This document shows, piece after piece, positions 43,863 to 54,816 of a stretch of DNA of 64,000 nt. Under the pieces are notes generated by a model, which worked only from the letters and a program-made list of their open reading frames with translations, was not told the origin of the DNA and ran no database searches. A program made the translations under genes and the position numbers. The first letter of the stretch is position 1; every line of letters starts with the position of its first letter. Origin of the DNA: Arthrobacter sp. EM1 (lineage in GTDB: Bacteria; Actinomycetota; Actinomycetes; Actinomycetales; Micrococcaceae); contig NZ_CP124836.1 in NCBI RefSeq assembly GCF_029964055.1, forward strand, positions 3,100,001 through 3,164,000. The letters are read 5' to 3'.

Positions 43863-43879
43863 TAGGACTGGGAGTCCTA
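43863..43879. promoter_or_regulatory. Operator palindrome between aldo/keto reductase and MmyB-type regulator
   Basis: TAGGACT-GGG-AGTCCTA, perfect 7-bp arms. It lies midway between the two divergent start codons, so the regulator at 43917 probably binds it to control both genes. The TAGGAC half-sites also resemble -10 elements. Confidence 0.6.
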
Positions 43880-43916
43880 CCTTCGGCGTAGAAAGCCAAG
43901 CGCCGGGCACGGCAGA

Positions 43917-44831
43917 ATGGAGCGCATGGGTCAGAGCGCCGAGTTTGGAAAATTCCTGAAAGCCATGCGGTCACGGCTGACGCCGGAGAACGCGGGGCTC
44001 GCCTCGGGCTCTGCCGGCAGGCGGGTCCCCGGCCTGCGGCGCGAGGAGATCGCGCGGCTGGCTGACGTTAGCACCGACTACTACACCCGGCTGGAGCAGG
44101 GCCGCAACATCCACCCGTCCCGCGCCGTGCTGGATTCCGTGGCCCGGGCGCTGCGCCTGGACCCGAGCGAGCAGGCGCACATGATCGACCTCCTCGAGAA
44201 CTGCGCGGATACCCAGCGTCCGCCGGCTTCGGCCCAGGGTGTGCGGCCCGCGCTGCGCCAACTCCTGGACGCCGTCGGCAATGTTCCAGCCCTGGTGCTG
44301 GGCCGCCGCACCGACGTGTTGGCCGGAAACCCCCTGGCTTTCCTGTTGCTCGCCGATTTCCCTGCCCTGCCGGCGGCGGAGCGGAACCTGACCCGGTGGA
44401 TCATCCTTGATCCGCTCGCGCGCGAGCTTTTCCGGGACTGGCCCGCGGTCGCATCCGAGGCCGCCGGGTCCCTGCGTGTGGACGTCGGCCGGCATCCCAA
44501 CGATGCCCAGGCCAACCAGCTCGTCGGCGAACTCGCGGTCCACAGCGAGCAATTCCGCCAGTGGTGGGCCGGGCACCGGGTGGCCAGGGGCTCCGCGGGA
44601 AGTGTCCGGCTCCACCACCCCGTCGTCGGGGACCTGGAACTGAATTTCGAAGACCTCTCCCTGCGCGACGACCCGGATCAGGTGCTTCGGCTCTATTCAG
44701 CAAAACCAGGATCGCCCTCCGCCGATTCGCTCGCGCTGCTCGGCAGCTTTGGCGCCGGGTCAGCAGCAACAGAGGAAAGTCCGCGATCACAGGAAACCCG
44801 GGATGCATCCGGCGCCGCCAACACCGGCTGA
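43917..44831 (+). CDS. MmyB-type helix-turn-helix transcriptional regulator
   Basis: A 304-residue regulator. Residues 1-80 form the XRE helix-turn-helix with the diagnostic VPGLRREEIARLADVSTDYYTRLEQGRN; residues 105-270 are the MmyB-like PAS-related ligand domain (VLGRRTDVLAGNPLA, RVARGSAGSVRLHHPVVGDLEL). A Ser/Ala-rich tail ends the protein. Such regulators usually sit divergently from an oxidoreductase they control, exactly as here (aldo/keto reductase at 42927). The ligand is unknown; fatty-acid or quinone-like molecules have been suggested for relatives. Confidence 0.9.
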   Translation: MERMGQSAEFGKFLKAMRSRLTPENAGLASGSAGRRVPGLRREEIARLADVSTDYYTRLEQGRNIHPSRAVLDSVARALRLDPSEQAHMIDLLENCADTQRPPASAQGVRPALRQLLDAVGNVPALVLGRRTDVLAGNPLAFLLLADFPALPAAERNLTRWIILDPLARELFRDWPAVASEAAGSLRVDVGRHPNDAQANQLVGELAVHSEQFRQWWAGHRVARGSAGSVRLHHPVVGDLELNFEDLSLRDDPDQVLRLYSAKPGSPSADSLALLGSFGAGSAATEESPRSQETRDASGAANTG

Positions 44832-44850
44832 CCCGCTTGCTGACGCTTGC

Positions 44851-44856
44851 TAGCCT
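44851..44856 (+). promoter_or_regulatory. -10 box of likely leaderless small membrane gene
   Basis: TAGCCT, 6 bases, GTG 44863. Confidence 0.5.
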
Positions 44857-44862
44857 GAAGCT

Positions 44863-45024
44863 GTGAAATACGAATCCCTGTGGATCGGCATGCTCCTCGG
44901 CGCGGCCCTTGGCTTTGCCATCGGAGTTGCCACCGCCGACAAGCCCTTTACCGGGCTGTTGATCGGCGTTGCCGTCGGGGCGCTGGTGGGCCTTGCTGCC
45001 CGAAAGGACCCCACCAAGAGGTAG
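44863..45024 (+). CDS. 53-residue membrane protein with glycine-zipper helices
   Basis: A short reading frame translated by hand. Two hydrophobic helices, LWIGMLLGAALGFAIGVAT and GLLIGVAVGALVGLAA, each with small residues every four positions (glycine zipper), are joined by ADKPFT and end in RKDPTKR. The layout suggests a small dimerising or pore-lining membrane protein, but no family is recognised. It starts at GTG with a -10 box 6 bases upstream and no ribosome site, so a leaderless mRNA is likely. Downstream is the peroxiredoxin gene. Confidence 0.65.
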   Translation: MKYESLWIGMLLGAALGFAIGVATADKPFTGLLIGVAVGALVGLAARKDPTKR

Positions 45025-45200
45025 CTGGAGGCCTCCGCGGCGAAAAAGCCCGATGGCTTGAAACCGGTGGTTCCGCGCTGCCCGTCCGCTTGGCCAACTG
45101 GCAAAGTCGGAATACCCTACCTAGCGCGGTGGTTGTGGGGGGAAAGACTGCAGTGCCAACAGACGGACCCGCAGACCTCCGCAGACCCGAAGGACCCTTT

Positions 45201-45680
45201 ATGAGCCCCCAGCTGACTGTCAAACTCCAGCCCGGAACCCCTGCCCCGGACTTCACCCTTCCGGACGCAGCGGGACAGCACGTCTCACTGGCCGACTACC
45301 GCGGCAAGAACGTCATTGTGTACTTCTACCCGCAGGCCGCCACGCCGGGCTGCACCACCGAGGCCTGCGACTTCCGTGACAACCTGGCGTCCCTGCAGGG
45401 TTCCGGCTATGAGGTGCTCGGCATCTCCCCCGACGCGCCCGAGGCGCTGGCGCACTTCACCGGCGACTTCGCGCTGACCTTCCCGCTGCTGGCCGACGAA
45501 GACCACGCCGTGGCGCTGGCCTACGGCGCTTGGGGCGAGAAGCTGGTCGGCGGCGAAGTCACCGACGGGATCGTCCGCTCCACGGTGGTCCTGGACCCCG
45601 AGGGCAAGGTCAAGCTGGCGCAGTACCAGGTCAAAGCGCAGGGCCACGTCGCTGCGCTGAGGGACGAGCTGGGCCTCTAA
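45201..45680 (+). CDS. bcp: Thioredoxin-dependent thiol peroxidase (BCP-type peroxiredoxin)
   Basis: A 159-residue peroxiredoxin of the BCP/PrxQ subfamily: PAPDFTLPDAAGQHVSL, then FYPQAATPGCTTEACDFRDN with the peroxidatic Cys51 and the resolving Cys56 five residues later, the alpha2-resolving arrangement. The Thr and Arg of the active site are in place. It reduces H2O2 and organic hydroperoxides using thioredoxin. ATG 45201 follows AAGGA. It stands alone between a tiny membrane gene and a hypothetical gene. Confidence 0.93.
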   Translation: MSPQLTVKLQPGTPAPDFTLPDAAGQHVSLADYRGKNVIVYFYPQAATPGCTTEACDFRDNLASLQGSGYEVLGISPDAPEALAHFTGDFALTFPLLADEDHAVALAYGAWGEKLVGGEVTDGIVRSTVVLDPEGKVKLAQYQVKAQGHVAALRDELGL

Positions 45681-45760
45681 GCTCTCGCGTTGGCCGGGCG
45701 CACTGGGTAGGCTCAGTCCAAACAGCGCCGGACAGCGGCCCAACCGAAGGCGGACACCAA

Positions 45761-46195
45761 GTGGCAACTGGAACCAAGCTGGATCCGTGGGTCCTCAAGA
45801 CAGCCCCGGGGACCTCCGAGTACACGATGTACCGCGACGAGGAATCTGATCCCCCTGCGCTCGTCTGCCAGGTCGGCTCCACCACACTGAAGTATCACCT
45901 CCGGGCCCTCGAAGACCTACCGCTGTGGCTGATGGAGAAAGTCGATTGGGTGCCATTGGGTGCCGCCGATGAGAACAAAGCGGCAGCCGATGGAACTGTC
46001 GAGGCCTGGGGGCGGCGCCCGGACAATCCGGTGGGCGGCTGGTACGGGCTGCGGAAGGGATACCGCGGCCGGTTTGGCATGTACTTGCCGCCCTTGCTGG
46101 AAGCGTTGGGCTTGGTGGAGCTCACACATAACAAGCGTAATAACTCCGTCCGAGCCATCATCGCCGACGCCTCGGGACCGGCTATTCCAGCCTAG
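45761..46195 (+). CDS. Conserved hypothetical protein
   Basis: A 144-residue soluble protein I do not recognise. The middle has LVCQVGSTTLKYHLRALEDLPLWLMEKVDWVPLG and the C-terminal part GGWYGLRKGYRGRFGMYLPPLLEALGLVELTHNKRNN, a mixed alpha/beta pattern without catalytic motifs. GTG 45761 follows GAAGGCGG with about 7 bases spacing, and a TAGGCT box at 45708-45713 could be its -10. Codon use is normal for the window. Next to a small membrane protein and purF, which gives no functional clue. Confidence 0.7.
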   Translation: MATGTKLDPWVLKTAPGTSEYTMYRDEESDPPALVCQVGSTTLKYHLRALEDLPLWLMEKVDWVPLGAADENKAAADGTVEAWGRRPDNPVGGWYGLRKGYRGRFGMYLPPLLEALGLVELTHNKRNNSVRAIIADASGPAIPA

Positions 46196-46257
46196 GCGGG
46201 CCCGTCCGCGTTTCGGCAGCGCAGCCGGATCGGCGGTAGCAGTGGCTGCCGGGGCAG

Positions 46258-46263
46258 TAGGCT
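46258..46263 (+). promoter_or_regulatory. -10 box of likely leaderless membrane protein gene
   Basis: TAGGCT, 7 bases, ATG 46271. Confidence 0.5.
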
Positions 46264-46270
46264 TAACGGC

Positions 46271-46603
46271 ATGTCTACCCCCGAAGAATCCGGCACCGCA
46301 GGCGAACAGCACGTCCCCGAGCGCCGCAGCGTTACTGTCCGCCGGGCGCCCAAGTATGTGCCATTCCTGGTCCTGGGCGGACTTCTGGGCTTCGGCGTGG
46401 CCGCCTTCCTCGCCTACGGACTCCCGGGGGATGAAAGCTACGACGCCAGTGCGGTGTTTGGTTTCTTTATGATTCTCTGCGGCGCGGGCGGCATTATTGC
46501 CGGCGGCGTCGCGGCCCTCATCCTGGACCGCCTCAGCGTCCGCCGGGCCGAGCGCGCCGTCGTCGAATCCGTTCCGGACGCCGGGGATCCGCAGGGGCCC
46601 TGA
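46271..46603 (+). CDS. Small two-helix membrane protein upstream of purF
   Basis: A 110-residue protein with an acidic N-terminus (MSTPEESGTAGEQH), basic RRAPKY, then helices VPFLVLGGLLGFGVAAFLAYGL and VFGFFMILCGAGGIIAGGVAALIL joined by a short acidic loop, and a charged C-terminal tail. I recall similar proteins next to purF in related genomes, but their function is not established. Leaderless start likely. Confidence 0.75.
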   Translation: MSTPEESGTAGEQHVPERRSVTVRRAPKYVPFLVLGGLLGFGVAAFLAYGLPGDESYDASAVFGFFMILCGAGGIIAGGVAALILDRLSVRRAERAVVESVPDAGDPQGP

Positions 46604-46656
46604 ACGGGCCGCAGGTCATAATCCGGACCCCGCAAACGTCCTCGCGCACAACGTGA

Positions 46657-46662
46657 GATAAT
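46657..46662 (+). promoter_or_regulatory. -10 box of likely leaderless purF
   Basis: GATAAT, 6 bases, GTG 46669. No ribosome site precedes the GTG, which fits a leaderless mRNA starting at the codon. Confidence 0.5.
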
Positions 46663-46668
46663 CGACCG

Positions 46669-48363
46669 GTGGCACGCGGCGATGGAAAACTTTCTCATGA
46701 CCTTCTCTCTGGCGAAAAGGGCCCCCAAGACGCATGTGGCGTCTTCGGGGTCTGGGCGCCCGGTGAAGAGGTTGCAAAACTCACCTATTACGGGCTGTAT
46801 GCGCTACAGCACCGCGGTCAGGAGTCGGCTGGCATAGCCACCAGTGACGGCAACCGGATCAGCGTCTATAAGGACATGGGGCTTGTGTCCCAGGTCTTCG
46901 ACGAGACCACCCTCAACACCCTGACCGGGCACCTGGCCGTCGGCCACTGCCGCTATTCCACGACCGGCGCGAGCCACTGGGCCAACGCGCAGCCCACCTT
47001 GGGCGCGACCGCGACCGGCACCGTGGCTCTGGCCCACAACGGCAACCTGACCAACACCGCCGAGCTCAAAGCCATGATCGCGGACCGCAACGCCGGCCAG
47101 CTCACCGGTGAAATGAAACAGGGGAACACCTCCGACACGGCCCTCGTCACTGCCTTGTTGGAGGGCGAAGAGGGTAAGTCGCTCGAACAGACCGCCATGG
47201 AGCTTCTGCCCAGGATCAAGGGCGGTTTCTGCTTTGTCTTTATGGATGAAGGCACGCTCTACGCGGCCCGCGACACCTATGGAATCCGCCCGCTGGTCCT
47301 CGGCCGGCTGGAGCGCGGCTGGGTGGTCGCTTCCGAGCAGTCGGCCCTCGCCACCGTCGGCGCCAGTTTCATCCGCGAAATCGAGCCCGGCGAGTTCATC
47401 GCTATTGACGAAGCCGGTGTCCGCTCCGAGCGCTTCGCCGAGGCGACGCCGGCCGGCTGCGTTTTCGAGTACGTCTACCTCGCCCGGCCGGACGCCTCAA
47501 TTGCAGGCCGTTCCGTGTATGAGTCCCGCGTGGAAATGGGCCGTCAGCTGGCCCGCGAAAACACCCAGGAAGCGGACATCGTCATTCCGGTGCCGGAGTC
47601 CGGCACCCCCGCTGCCGTGGGCTACGCCGAGGAATCCGGCATCCCCTTCGCACACGGCTTCGTCAAGAACGCCTACGTGGGCCGGACCTTCATCCAACCC
47701 TCACAGACCCTCCGCCAGCTCGGCATCCGGCTCAAACTCAACGCCCTGGAATCCGTGATCCGCGGCAAGCGTGTGGTGGTGGTGGATGACTCGATCGTCC
47801 GCGGCAACACCCAACGCGCCATCGTCCGGATGCTCCGCGAAGCCGGTGCCGCGTCCGTCCACGTCAAGATCTCCTCCCCTCCGGTGCAGTGGCCGTGCTT
47901 CTACGGCATCGACTTCGCATCCCGGGCTGAGTTGATCGCCAACGGCGCCACCATCGAGGAGATCTGCCAGGCCATCGGCGCCGACTCGCTCGCCTACATC
48001 TCCGAAGACGGCATGATTGACGCCACCCGCCAGCCCCGCGAACGCCTGTGCACCGCTTGCTTCACTGGCAAGTACCCGATTGAACTTCCGGGGGCAGACA
48101 AGCTGGGCAAGAACCTGCTCGAACGCACCGACCTGGGGGGACTTCCGGCCGCCGGCGCCCCTGCCGGCCCGGCGCCTGCCACCACCGGCCCCACCGCGGT
48201 TGCCACCGACGCCGGGTCCGGATTTTCCCCGGACGAGGATCCGGCCGGGAAACCGGGGGCCACCGGCTGCGATCCGGGCCCCGACGCCGAATTCGAAGAA
48301 CTGCTCACCGATGCCGATCGCATTGATCGTTCCATTGCTGCCGACAAGAAAGAGCCCGTATGA
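46669..48363 (+). CDS. purF: Amidophosphoribosyltransferase
   Basis: A 564-residue enzyme for the first committed step of purine synthesis: PRPP and glutamine to phosphoribosylamine. A 22-residue propeptide precedes the glutaminase nucleophile Cys23 (DACGVFGVW). HRGQESAGI, the loop CRYSTTG and the PRPP motif VVVVDDSIVRGNTQ are intact. Cysteines in GCVFEYVYL, WPCFYG and LCTACFTGKYP fit the [4Fe-4S] cluster of the Bacillus-type enzyme. After LGKNLLERTDLGG the protein has an unusual tail of roughly 75 residues rich in Pro, Ala, Gly and acidic residues. The stop overlaps purM by 4 bases, so purF-purM form one coupled unit. Confidence 0.96.
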   Translation: MARGDGKLSHDLLSGEKGPQDACGVFGVWAPGEEVAKLTYYGLYALQHRGQESAGIATSDGNRISVYKDMGLVSQVFDETTLNTLTGHLAVGHCRYSTTGASHWANAQPTLGATATGTVALAHNGNLTNTAELKAMIADRNAGQLTGEMKQGNTSDTALVTALLEGEEGKSLEQTAMELLPRIKGGFCFVFMDEGTLYAARDTYGIRPLVLGRLERGWVVASEQSALATVGASFIREIEPGEFIAIDEAGVRSERFAEATPAGCVFEYVYLARPDASIAGRSVYESRVEMGRQLARENTQEADIVIPVPESGTPAAVGYAEESGIPFAHGFVKNAYVGRTFIQPSQTLRQLGIRLKLNALESVIRGKRVVVVDDSIVRGNTQRAIVRMLREAGAASVHVKISSPPVQWPCFYGIDFASRAELIANGATIEEICQAIGADSLAYISEDGMIDATRQPRERLCTACFTGKYPIELPGADKLGKNLLERTDLGGLPAAGAPAGPAPATTGPTAVATDAGSGFSPDEDPAGKPGATGCDPGPDAEFEELLTDADRIDRSIAADKKEPV

Positions 48364-49532
48364 CTTCCGCCTCCCCGGCCGCTGAGATGAACGCCGCCCA
48401 AAATGCTGTCGGCATCACCTACGCCTCCGCCGGCGTCGACGTCGAAGCGGGCGACCGCGCCGTCGAACTTATGAAGGGCGCCATCAAGGCGACCCATAAC
48501 TCCTCGGTGGTTGGCGGCGTCGGCGGCTTCGCCGGCCTGTACGACGTCTCGAAGCTGCTCAGCTACAAGCGCCCGCTGCTGGCGACCTCCACCGACGGCG
48601 TCGGCACCAAGGTTGCGATCGCGCAGGCCATGGACATCCACGACACCATCGGCTTCGACCTCGTCGGCATGGTGGTCGATGACATCGTGGTGGTGGGTGC
48701 CGAGCCGCTTTACATGACCGACTACATCGCCTGCGGCAAGGTTGTCCCGGAACGCATCGCGGACATCGTGCGCGGCATCGCCGCCGCCTGCTCCGTAGCC
48801 GGCACCGCCCTGGTGGGCGGCGAAACCGCAGAGCACCCCGGGCTGCTGGGGGAGCACGAGTACGACGTCGCCGGTGCCGCCACAGGTGTTGTTGAAGCCG
48901 CCGACCTCCTGGGCCCGGACCGCGTCCGCGCCGGCGACGTCGTGATCGGCATGGCCTCCTCCGGGCTGCACTCGAACGGCTACTCCCTGGTGCGGCGCGT
49001 CATCAACCACGCCGGCTGGGCGCTGGACCGCCATGTCTCCGAATTCAGCCGTACCCTGGGCGAGGAACTTCTTGAACCGACCCGCGTCTACGCCGCCGAC
49101 TGCCTGGACCTGGCCCGCACCTTCCCGGTGAACGGCTCGGCCGCCGGCGCAGCCGTGCACGGCTTCAGCCATGTCACCGGCGGCGGCCTTGCAGCCAATC
49201 TGGCCCGCGTGCTGCCGCAGGGGCTGCTGGCCACAGTGGACCGCTCCACCTGGCAGCTCCCGGCCATCTTCCGGCTGGTCGCCGAACTGGGCAACGTCCC
49301 GCTGGCCGACCTGGAGCGTACGCTGAACCTTGGTGTGGGAATGGTGGCGATCGTCTCACCGGAGGCGGCCGACGCCGCAGTGAACCGCCTCAACGAACGA
49401 GGCCTGCCGTCCTGGGTGATGGGCACCGTCGAGGAAAACTCGGACTCGGTCATCAAAACCGGCCCGGACTACGTACAGGGCGCCAAGGGCGTCGACGGCG
49501 GCGCCGTCCGGCTGGTCAACGCTTACGCATAA
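48360..49532 (+). CDS. purM: Phosphoribosylformylglycinamidine cyclo-ligase
   Basis: A 390-residue AIR synthetase. Recognisable: ITYASAGVDVEAGDRAVELMK, TDGVGTKVAIA, GFDLVGMVVDDIVVVGAEPLYMTDYIACG, LVGGETAEHPG (ATP-binding) and GMASSGLHSNGYSLVRRV; the C-terminal half has SHVTGGGLAANLARVLP. It closes FGAM to AIR in purine synthesis using ATP. ATG 48360 overlaps purF. A long hairpin terminator follows at 49541. Confidence 0.96.
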   Translation: MTSASPAAEMNAAQNAVGITYASAGVDVEAGDRAVELMKGAIKATHNSSVVGGVGGFAGLYDVSKLLSYKRPLLATSTDGVGTKVAIAQAMDIHDTIGFDLVGMVVDDIVVVGAEPLYMTDYIACGKVVPERIADIVRGIAAACSVAGTALVGGETAEHPGLLGEHEYDVAGAATGVVEAADLLGPDRVRAGDVVIGMASSGLHSNGYSLVRRVINHAGWALDRHVSEFSRTLGEELLEPTRVYAADCLDLARTFPVNGSAAGAAVHGFSHVTGGGLAANLARVLPQGLLATVDRSTWQLPAIFRLVAELGNVPLADLERTLNLGVGMVAIVSPEAADAAVNRLNERGLPSWVMGTVEENSDSVIKTGPDYVQGAKGVDGGAVRLVNAYA

Positions 49533-49540
49533 GCCGCTCC

Positions 49541-49593
49541 GGGTGCTCCCGCACCGCCGGGTAACCGGCGGTACGGGAGCACCCGTGCTTTTT
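49541..49593 (+). terminator. Intrinsic terminator of purF-purM
   Basis: GGGTGCTCCCG and ACCGCCGG arms pair across a GTAA loop with CCGGCGGT and CGGGAGCACCC (49541-49584, one C/A mismatch), then GTGC and a run of five T (49589-49593). The T run reaches into the stop codon of the convergent VOC gene. Confidence 0.8.
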
Positions 49594-50374
49594 AAACCTC
49601 CAGGACGCTGAAAACGCCGCCCTGCGGATCCGCGAGGGTGGCGATGGTGCCGGCTTCCTCGACCTCGTCCGGTTCGATCAGGACCGTGCCGCCGGCCGCG
49701 ACGGCCGCCGCAACGGCTTCCGCGACGCTGGACACGCCGAAGTACACCTGCCACCCCGGCTTGAGCGTACCCACGGCGTCCGCCGGGACCCCGGCAACCC
49801 CGGCCACTTCCGCGCCGTTGACCATCAGTGTGGTGTATCTGCCGCCGTCGTCCTGCGGATACTCCGTCACGTCGTGCCCAAACAGCTGTTGGAAGAACCC
49901 GACGGCGGTCTGCGGCTCGGGCGTCAGCAGTTCGGCCCAGGCCAGGGAACCGGGCTCCCCGCTGAGGGCAGCGCCGATGTGGCTTCCGGCTTGCCAGGCA
50001 CCGGTGGTGCCGCCTCCGGGCGGGGCGAAAAGGACCAACACTCCGGTGCCGCCCACCGGCTCCGGCCCAAACTCAAGGCTTCCGCCGGCGTGGACCAGAC
50101 CGGCAGCGAGGTCACCGGCGTCGGAAGACGCAAAGTGCACGTTCCACTGCCCCGGCACCCCGGCGCTCCGCTGCTGCGGATTCTGCGGCGCGATCACTGC
50201 CACCAGGTCATCGCCCAGGAAGGCCTGGGCGCAGCTGCGCCCGTCCGGGGCGGGCAGATCGTTGTAGTGCCAGCCGAAGACCGCGGCGTAGAACGCCTTG
50301 GCGGACTCAACGTCGCTGCTCTGCAGGTCCGTCCGGCAGATCTCGCCGTCGGTGTACTCCGTATGGGTGGTCAT
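49592..50374 (-). CDS. Two-domain VOC family protein
   Basis: A 260-residue protein with two tandem glyoxalase/bleomycin-resistance modules: EICRTDLQSSDVESAKAFYAAVFGWHY opens the first, and LAWAELLTPEPQTAVGFFQQLFGHDV opens the second after about 125 residues. Each ends with the usual PQGGVFSVLEV or FAPPGG type strands. Comparable actinobacterial proteins have no proven function. ATG 50374 follows AAGGAAAATT. Convergent with purM, separated only by the shared terminator region. Confidence 0.85.
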   Translation of the reverse strand: MTTHTEYTDGEICRTDLQSSDVESAKAFYAAVFGWHYNDLPAPDGRSCAQAFLGDDLVAVIAPQNPQQRSAGVPGQWNVHFASSDAGDLAAGLVHAGGSLEFGPEPVGGTGVLVLFAPPGGGTTGAWQAGSHIGAALSGEPGSLAWAELLTPEPQTAVGFFQQLFGHDVTEYPQDDGGRYTTLMVNGAEVAGVAGVPADAVGTLKPGWQVYFGVSSVAEAVAAAVAAGGTVLIEPDEVEEAGTIATLADPQGGVFSVLEV

Positions 50375-50500
50375 AATTTTCCTTCCGGAACAGAGTGCAG
50401 AAAACCCGCCGGTCGCTCCCGTACTGGGGGCGGCCGGCGGGCCTGAAATCGTGTGGTCGGCAATCCGCAATCGGAGGAACATGCCGGAAGGAAGTTTCGA

Positions 50501-50734
50501 CTAACCTATCCGACGGGAATCTACCTCGTCGTCGTCCTCTTCCACATCGTCCGCGTACTTATCCACGTAGGCCGAATAGTCCGGCTCCACTGGCTCAGCC
50601 GAGAATCGACTCGGTGCACGAACCTCAGAGCTCTTGAGCTCACGCTGAAGAGCCGTGTAGTCAGTGTTCGGGGAGTAGTACTTGATGTCCCGAGCCTGCT
50701 TGGTAGCTTTTGCCTTTTGACGGCCGCGCCCCAT
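50501..50734 (-). CDS. DUF3073 family protein
   Basis: A 77-residue highly charged protein: MGRGRQKAKATKQARDIKYYSPNTDYTALQREL is the DUF3073 signature, followed by an acidic tail (DKYADDVEEDDDEVD). The family is restricted to actinobacteria, typically near purM as here, with unknown role; the basic-then-acidic layout suggests nucleic acid or ribosome contact. ATG 50734 follows GGGGG with 7 bases spacing. Confidence 0.92.
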   Translation of the reverse strand: MGRGRQKAKATKQARDIKYYSPNTDYTALQRELKSSEVRAPSRFSAEPVEPDYSAYVDKYADDVEEDDDEVDSRRIG

Positions 50735-51025
50735 GGCGTGACCCCCTTTTTGTACTCGGACCGGAGGTGGTCACCATTGGCGTTAGTGAGGCCCCGGAAT
50801 GTTTGGTCAATTTGTCGTACACCTAGATTACATGCTTTCAGCGGTAACTGCTCCCCGCGGCAACAGCCGTGGACAGTGTGGCGTGCGCCGCCACCCCTAT
50901 CGGTCACCCGGCGGCATGCAGCCGGGCCAACATCTTAGATAGAGTTCCGTTGTGGGCTCCCGGAAACGGTCCCCTCCGCCGGACGTCCGGCCCCGGCAAA
51001 AACGCACGAAAGTGGTGAATTCTCA

Positions 51026-51895
51026 GTGACCGAAGAGAACGAAAGGCCCGGGGACGCCGGCACACCCGGGGTTCGCCCGGCCGGTGGATCCGGCGAGCGG
51101 CCGGTCCCCCCGAGGCCCTCGTCGCCGCCTACCTCCGGCACACCGGTCGTGCCGCCAGCGGCGCAGCTCCCGCCCCCCGTCCGCCCGTCCGTTCCGCCGG
51201 TCAACCGGCCCGACGCCGGGGAAGCCGGCGCGGGTGCCGGGGAAGCCGGCGCGGGCGCCGGGGAAGCCGGCGCGGGCGCGCCTCGAGGGGCCGGGGAAGC
51301 CGCGGGAACAGCCGGCGCAACCTTCGCAGGGGCAGGGAAGGCCGCCGCGAGGAACGCCAGGCGGCTTGGCGGGTGGGTTCGCCGGCAGCGTCCGGCCAGG
51401 ATCGGCGCAGCCGCGGCCGCAGTCGTCCTTGCGGGCGCGCTGATCTGGTGGCTGACGTCGTTGGGCGGCGACACCCAGCAGCCCGCTGCGGATGCCTCTC
51501 CCGCCGCCAGCGCCCCGTCGGCGCCGGCAAGCCGTGGGCCGCTCCCGCTGGAGGGTGTCGGCCCGTTGGATTTCCAGCTTGGAGACTGCTTCAAGGATTT
51601 CGACCCGGAAGCTCAGACGTCGACGGTCGTCGAGTGCAGCTCCGGCCACTCCGCCCAGCTGGTCGCCGTCGCGCACTACGCTGACGCGGACTCCTACCCG
51701 GGACGGGACGCGCTCAAGCAAAAGGCCCTGGACACCTGCAAAACCGCATCGCTGACGCCGAAGGAGTCCGACTATCTGCTCGGCTACAGGCTCGCGTACC
51801 CGAGCTCCACGAGCTGGGACAAAGGCGACCGTCGGGTGGACTGCTACGTGGCCGTAGAGTCCGGGAACACCATCATGGAATCGCTGATTCCCTAG
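51026..51895 (+). CDS. Membrane-anchored septum-formation-like protein
   Basis: A 289-residue protein: an N-terminal Pro/Gly/Ala-rich disordered region with a repeat (GEAGAGA three times, 51218-51280), a basic patch RNARRLGGWVRRQRP, a single membrane helix AAAAAVVLAGALIWWLTSL near residue 135, then an extracellular domain LQLGDCF-type (here FQLGDCFKDF) with Cys pairs in VVECSSGH, LDTCKTA and RVDCYVAV. The C-terminal domain resembles the septum-formation domain (pfam13845 type) of actinobacterial cell-wall proteins. Starts at GTG 51026. Likely a cytoplasm-to-wall linker; function otherwise unknown. Confidence 0.8.
   Translation: MTEENERPGDAGTPGVRPAGGSGERPVPPRPSSPPTSGTPVVPPAAQLPPPVRPSVPPVNRPDAGEAGAGAGEAGAGAGEAGAGAPRGAGEAAGTAGATFAGAGKAAARNARRLGGWVRRQRPARIGAAAAAVVLAGALIWWLTSLGGDTQQPAADASPAASAPSAPASRGPLPLEGVGPLDFQLGDCFKDFDPEAQTSTVVECSSGHSAQLVAVAHYADADSYPGRDALKQKALDTCKTASLTPKESDYLLGYRLAYPSSTSWDKGDRRVDCYVAVESGNTIMESLIP
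51218..51280 (+). repeat. Three tandem 21-bp units encoding GEAGAGA
   Basis: Units 51218-51238, 51239-51259 and 51260-51280 differ at only one or two bases. They lie in the disordered N-terminal region of the septum-formation-like protein; copy number could vary in frame. Confidence 0.85.
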
Positions 51896-51934
51896 CGGCA
51901 CCCCGGTCCGCCGGAGTTTTGGCCCTCACACAAA

Positions 51935-51964
51935 CTGCCAGCCGGAGAAAGGTCCGGCTGGCAG
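51935..51964. terminator. Bidirectional hairpin between septum-like gene and clpB
   Basis: CTGCCAGCCGGA (51935-51946) and TCCGGCTGGCAG (51953-51964) with a 6-base loop, perfect 12-bp stem. On the minus strand TTTGTGTG follows, giving clpB a weak U-tract. Confidence 0.7.
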
Positions 51965-51999
51965 TTGGTGCTTAAGGCCGCGCTAGACGCGGCGGGGCG

Positions 52000-54669
<2,670 letters not shown>

Positions 54670-54702
54670 AGAGAGCTCCTTCCGGGAAAAATGCTGATAT
54701 TA

Positions 54703-54727
54703 AAGTTGAGTCTACTCCGCTCAACTT
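54703..54727. promoter_or_regulatory. HAIR operator (HspR binding site) of clpB
   Basis: AAGTTGAG, 9 bases, CTCAACTT: a perfect inverted repeat containing TTGAG-N9-CTCAA, the HspR-associated inverted repeat known upstream of dnaK and clpB in actinobacteria. It ends 34 bases before the clpB start codon. No hspR gene is in the window. Confidence 0.85.
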
Positions 54728-54816
54728 TGTGCGCAGTCCTTTTGGCTCCATGTTTGCCGACGGCGAAACCGCTGTCTAGGGCCAGAGTCCCCCCGGAGCG
54801 GCGCACCCCACCCCCT

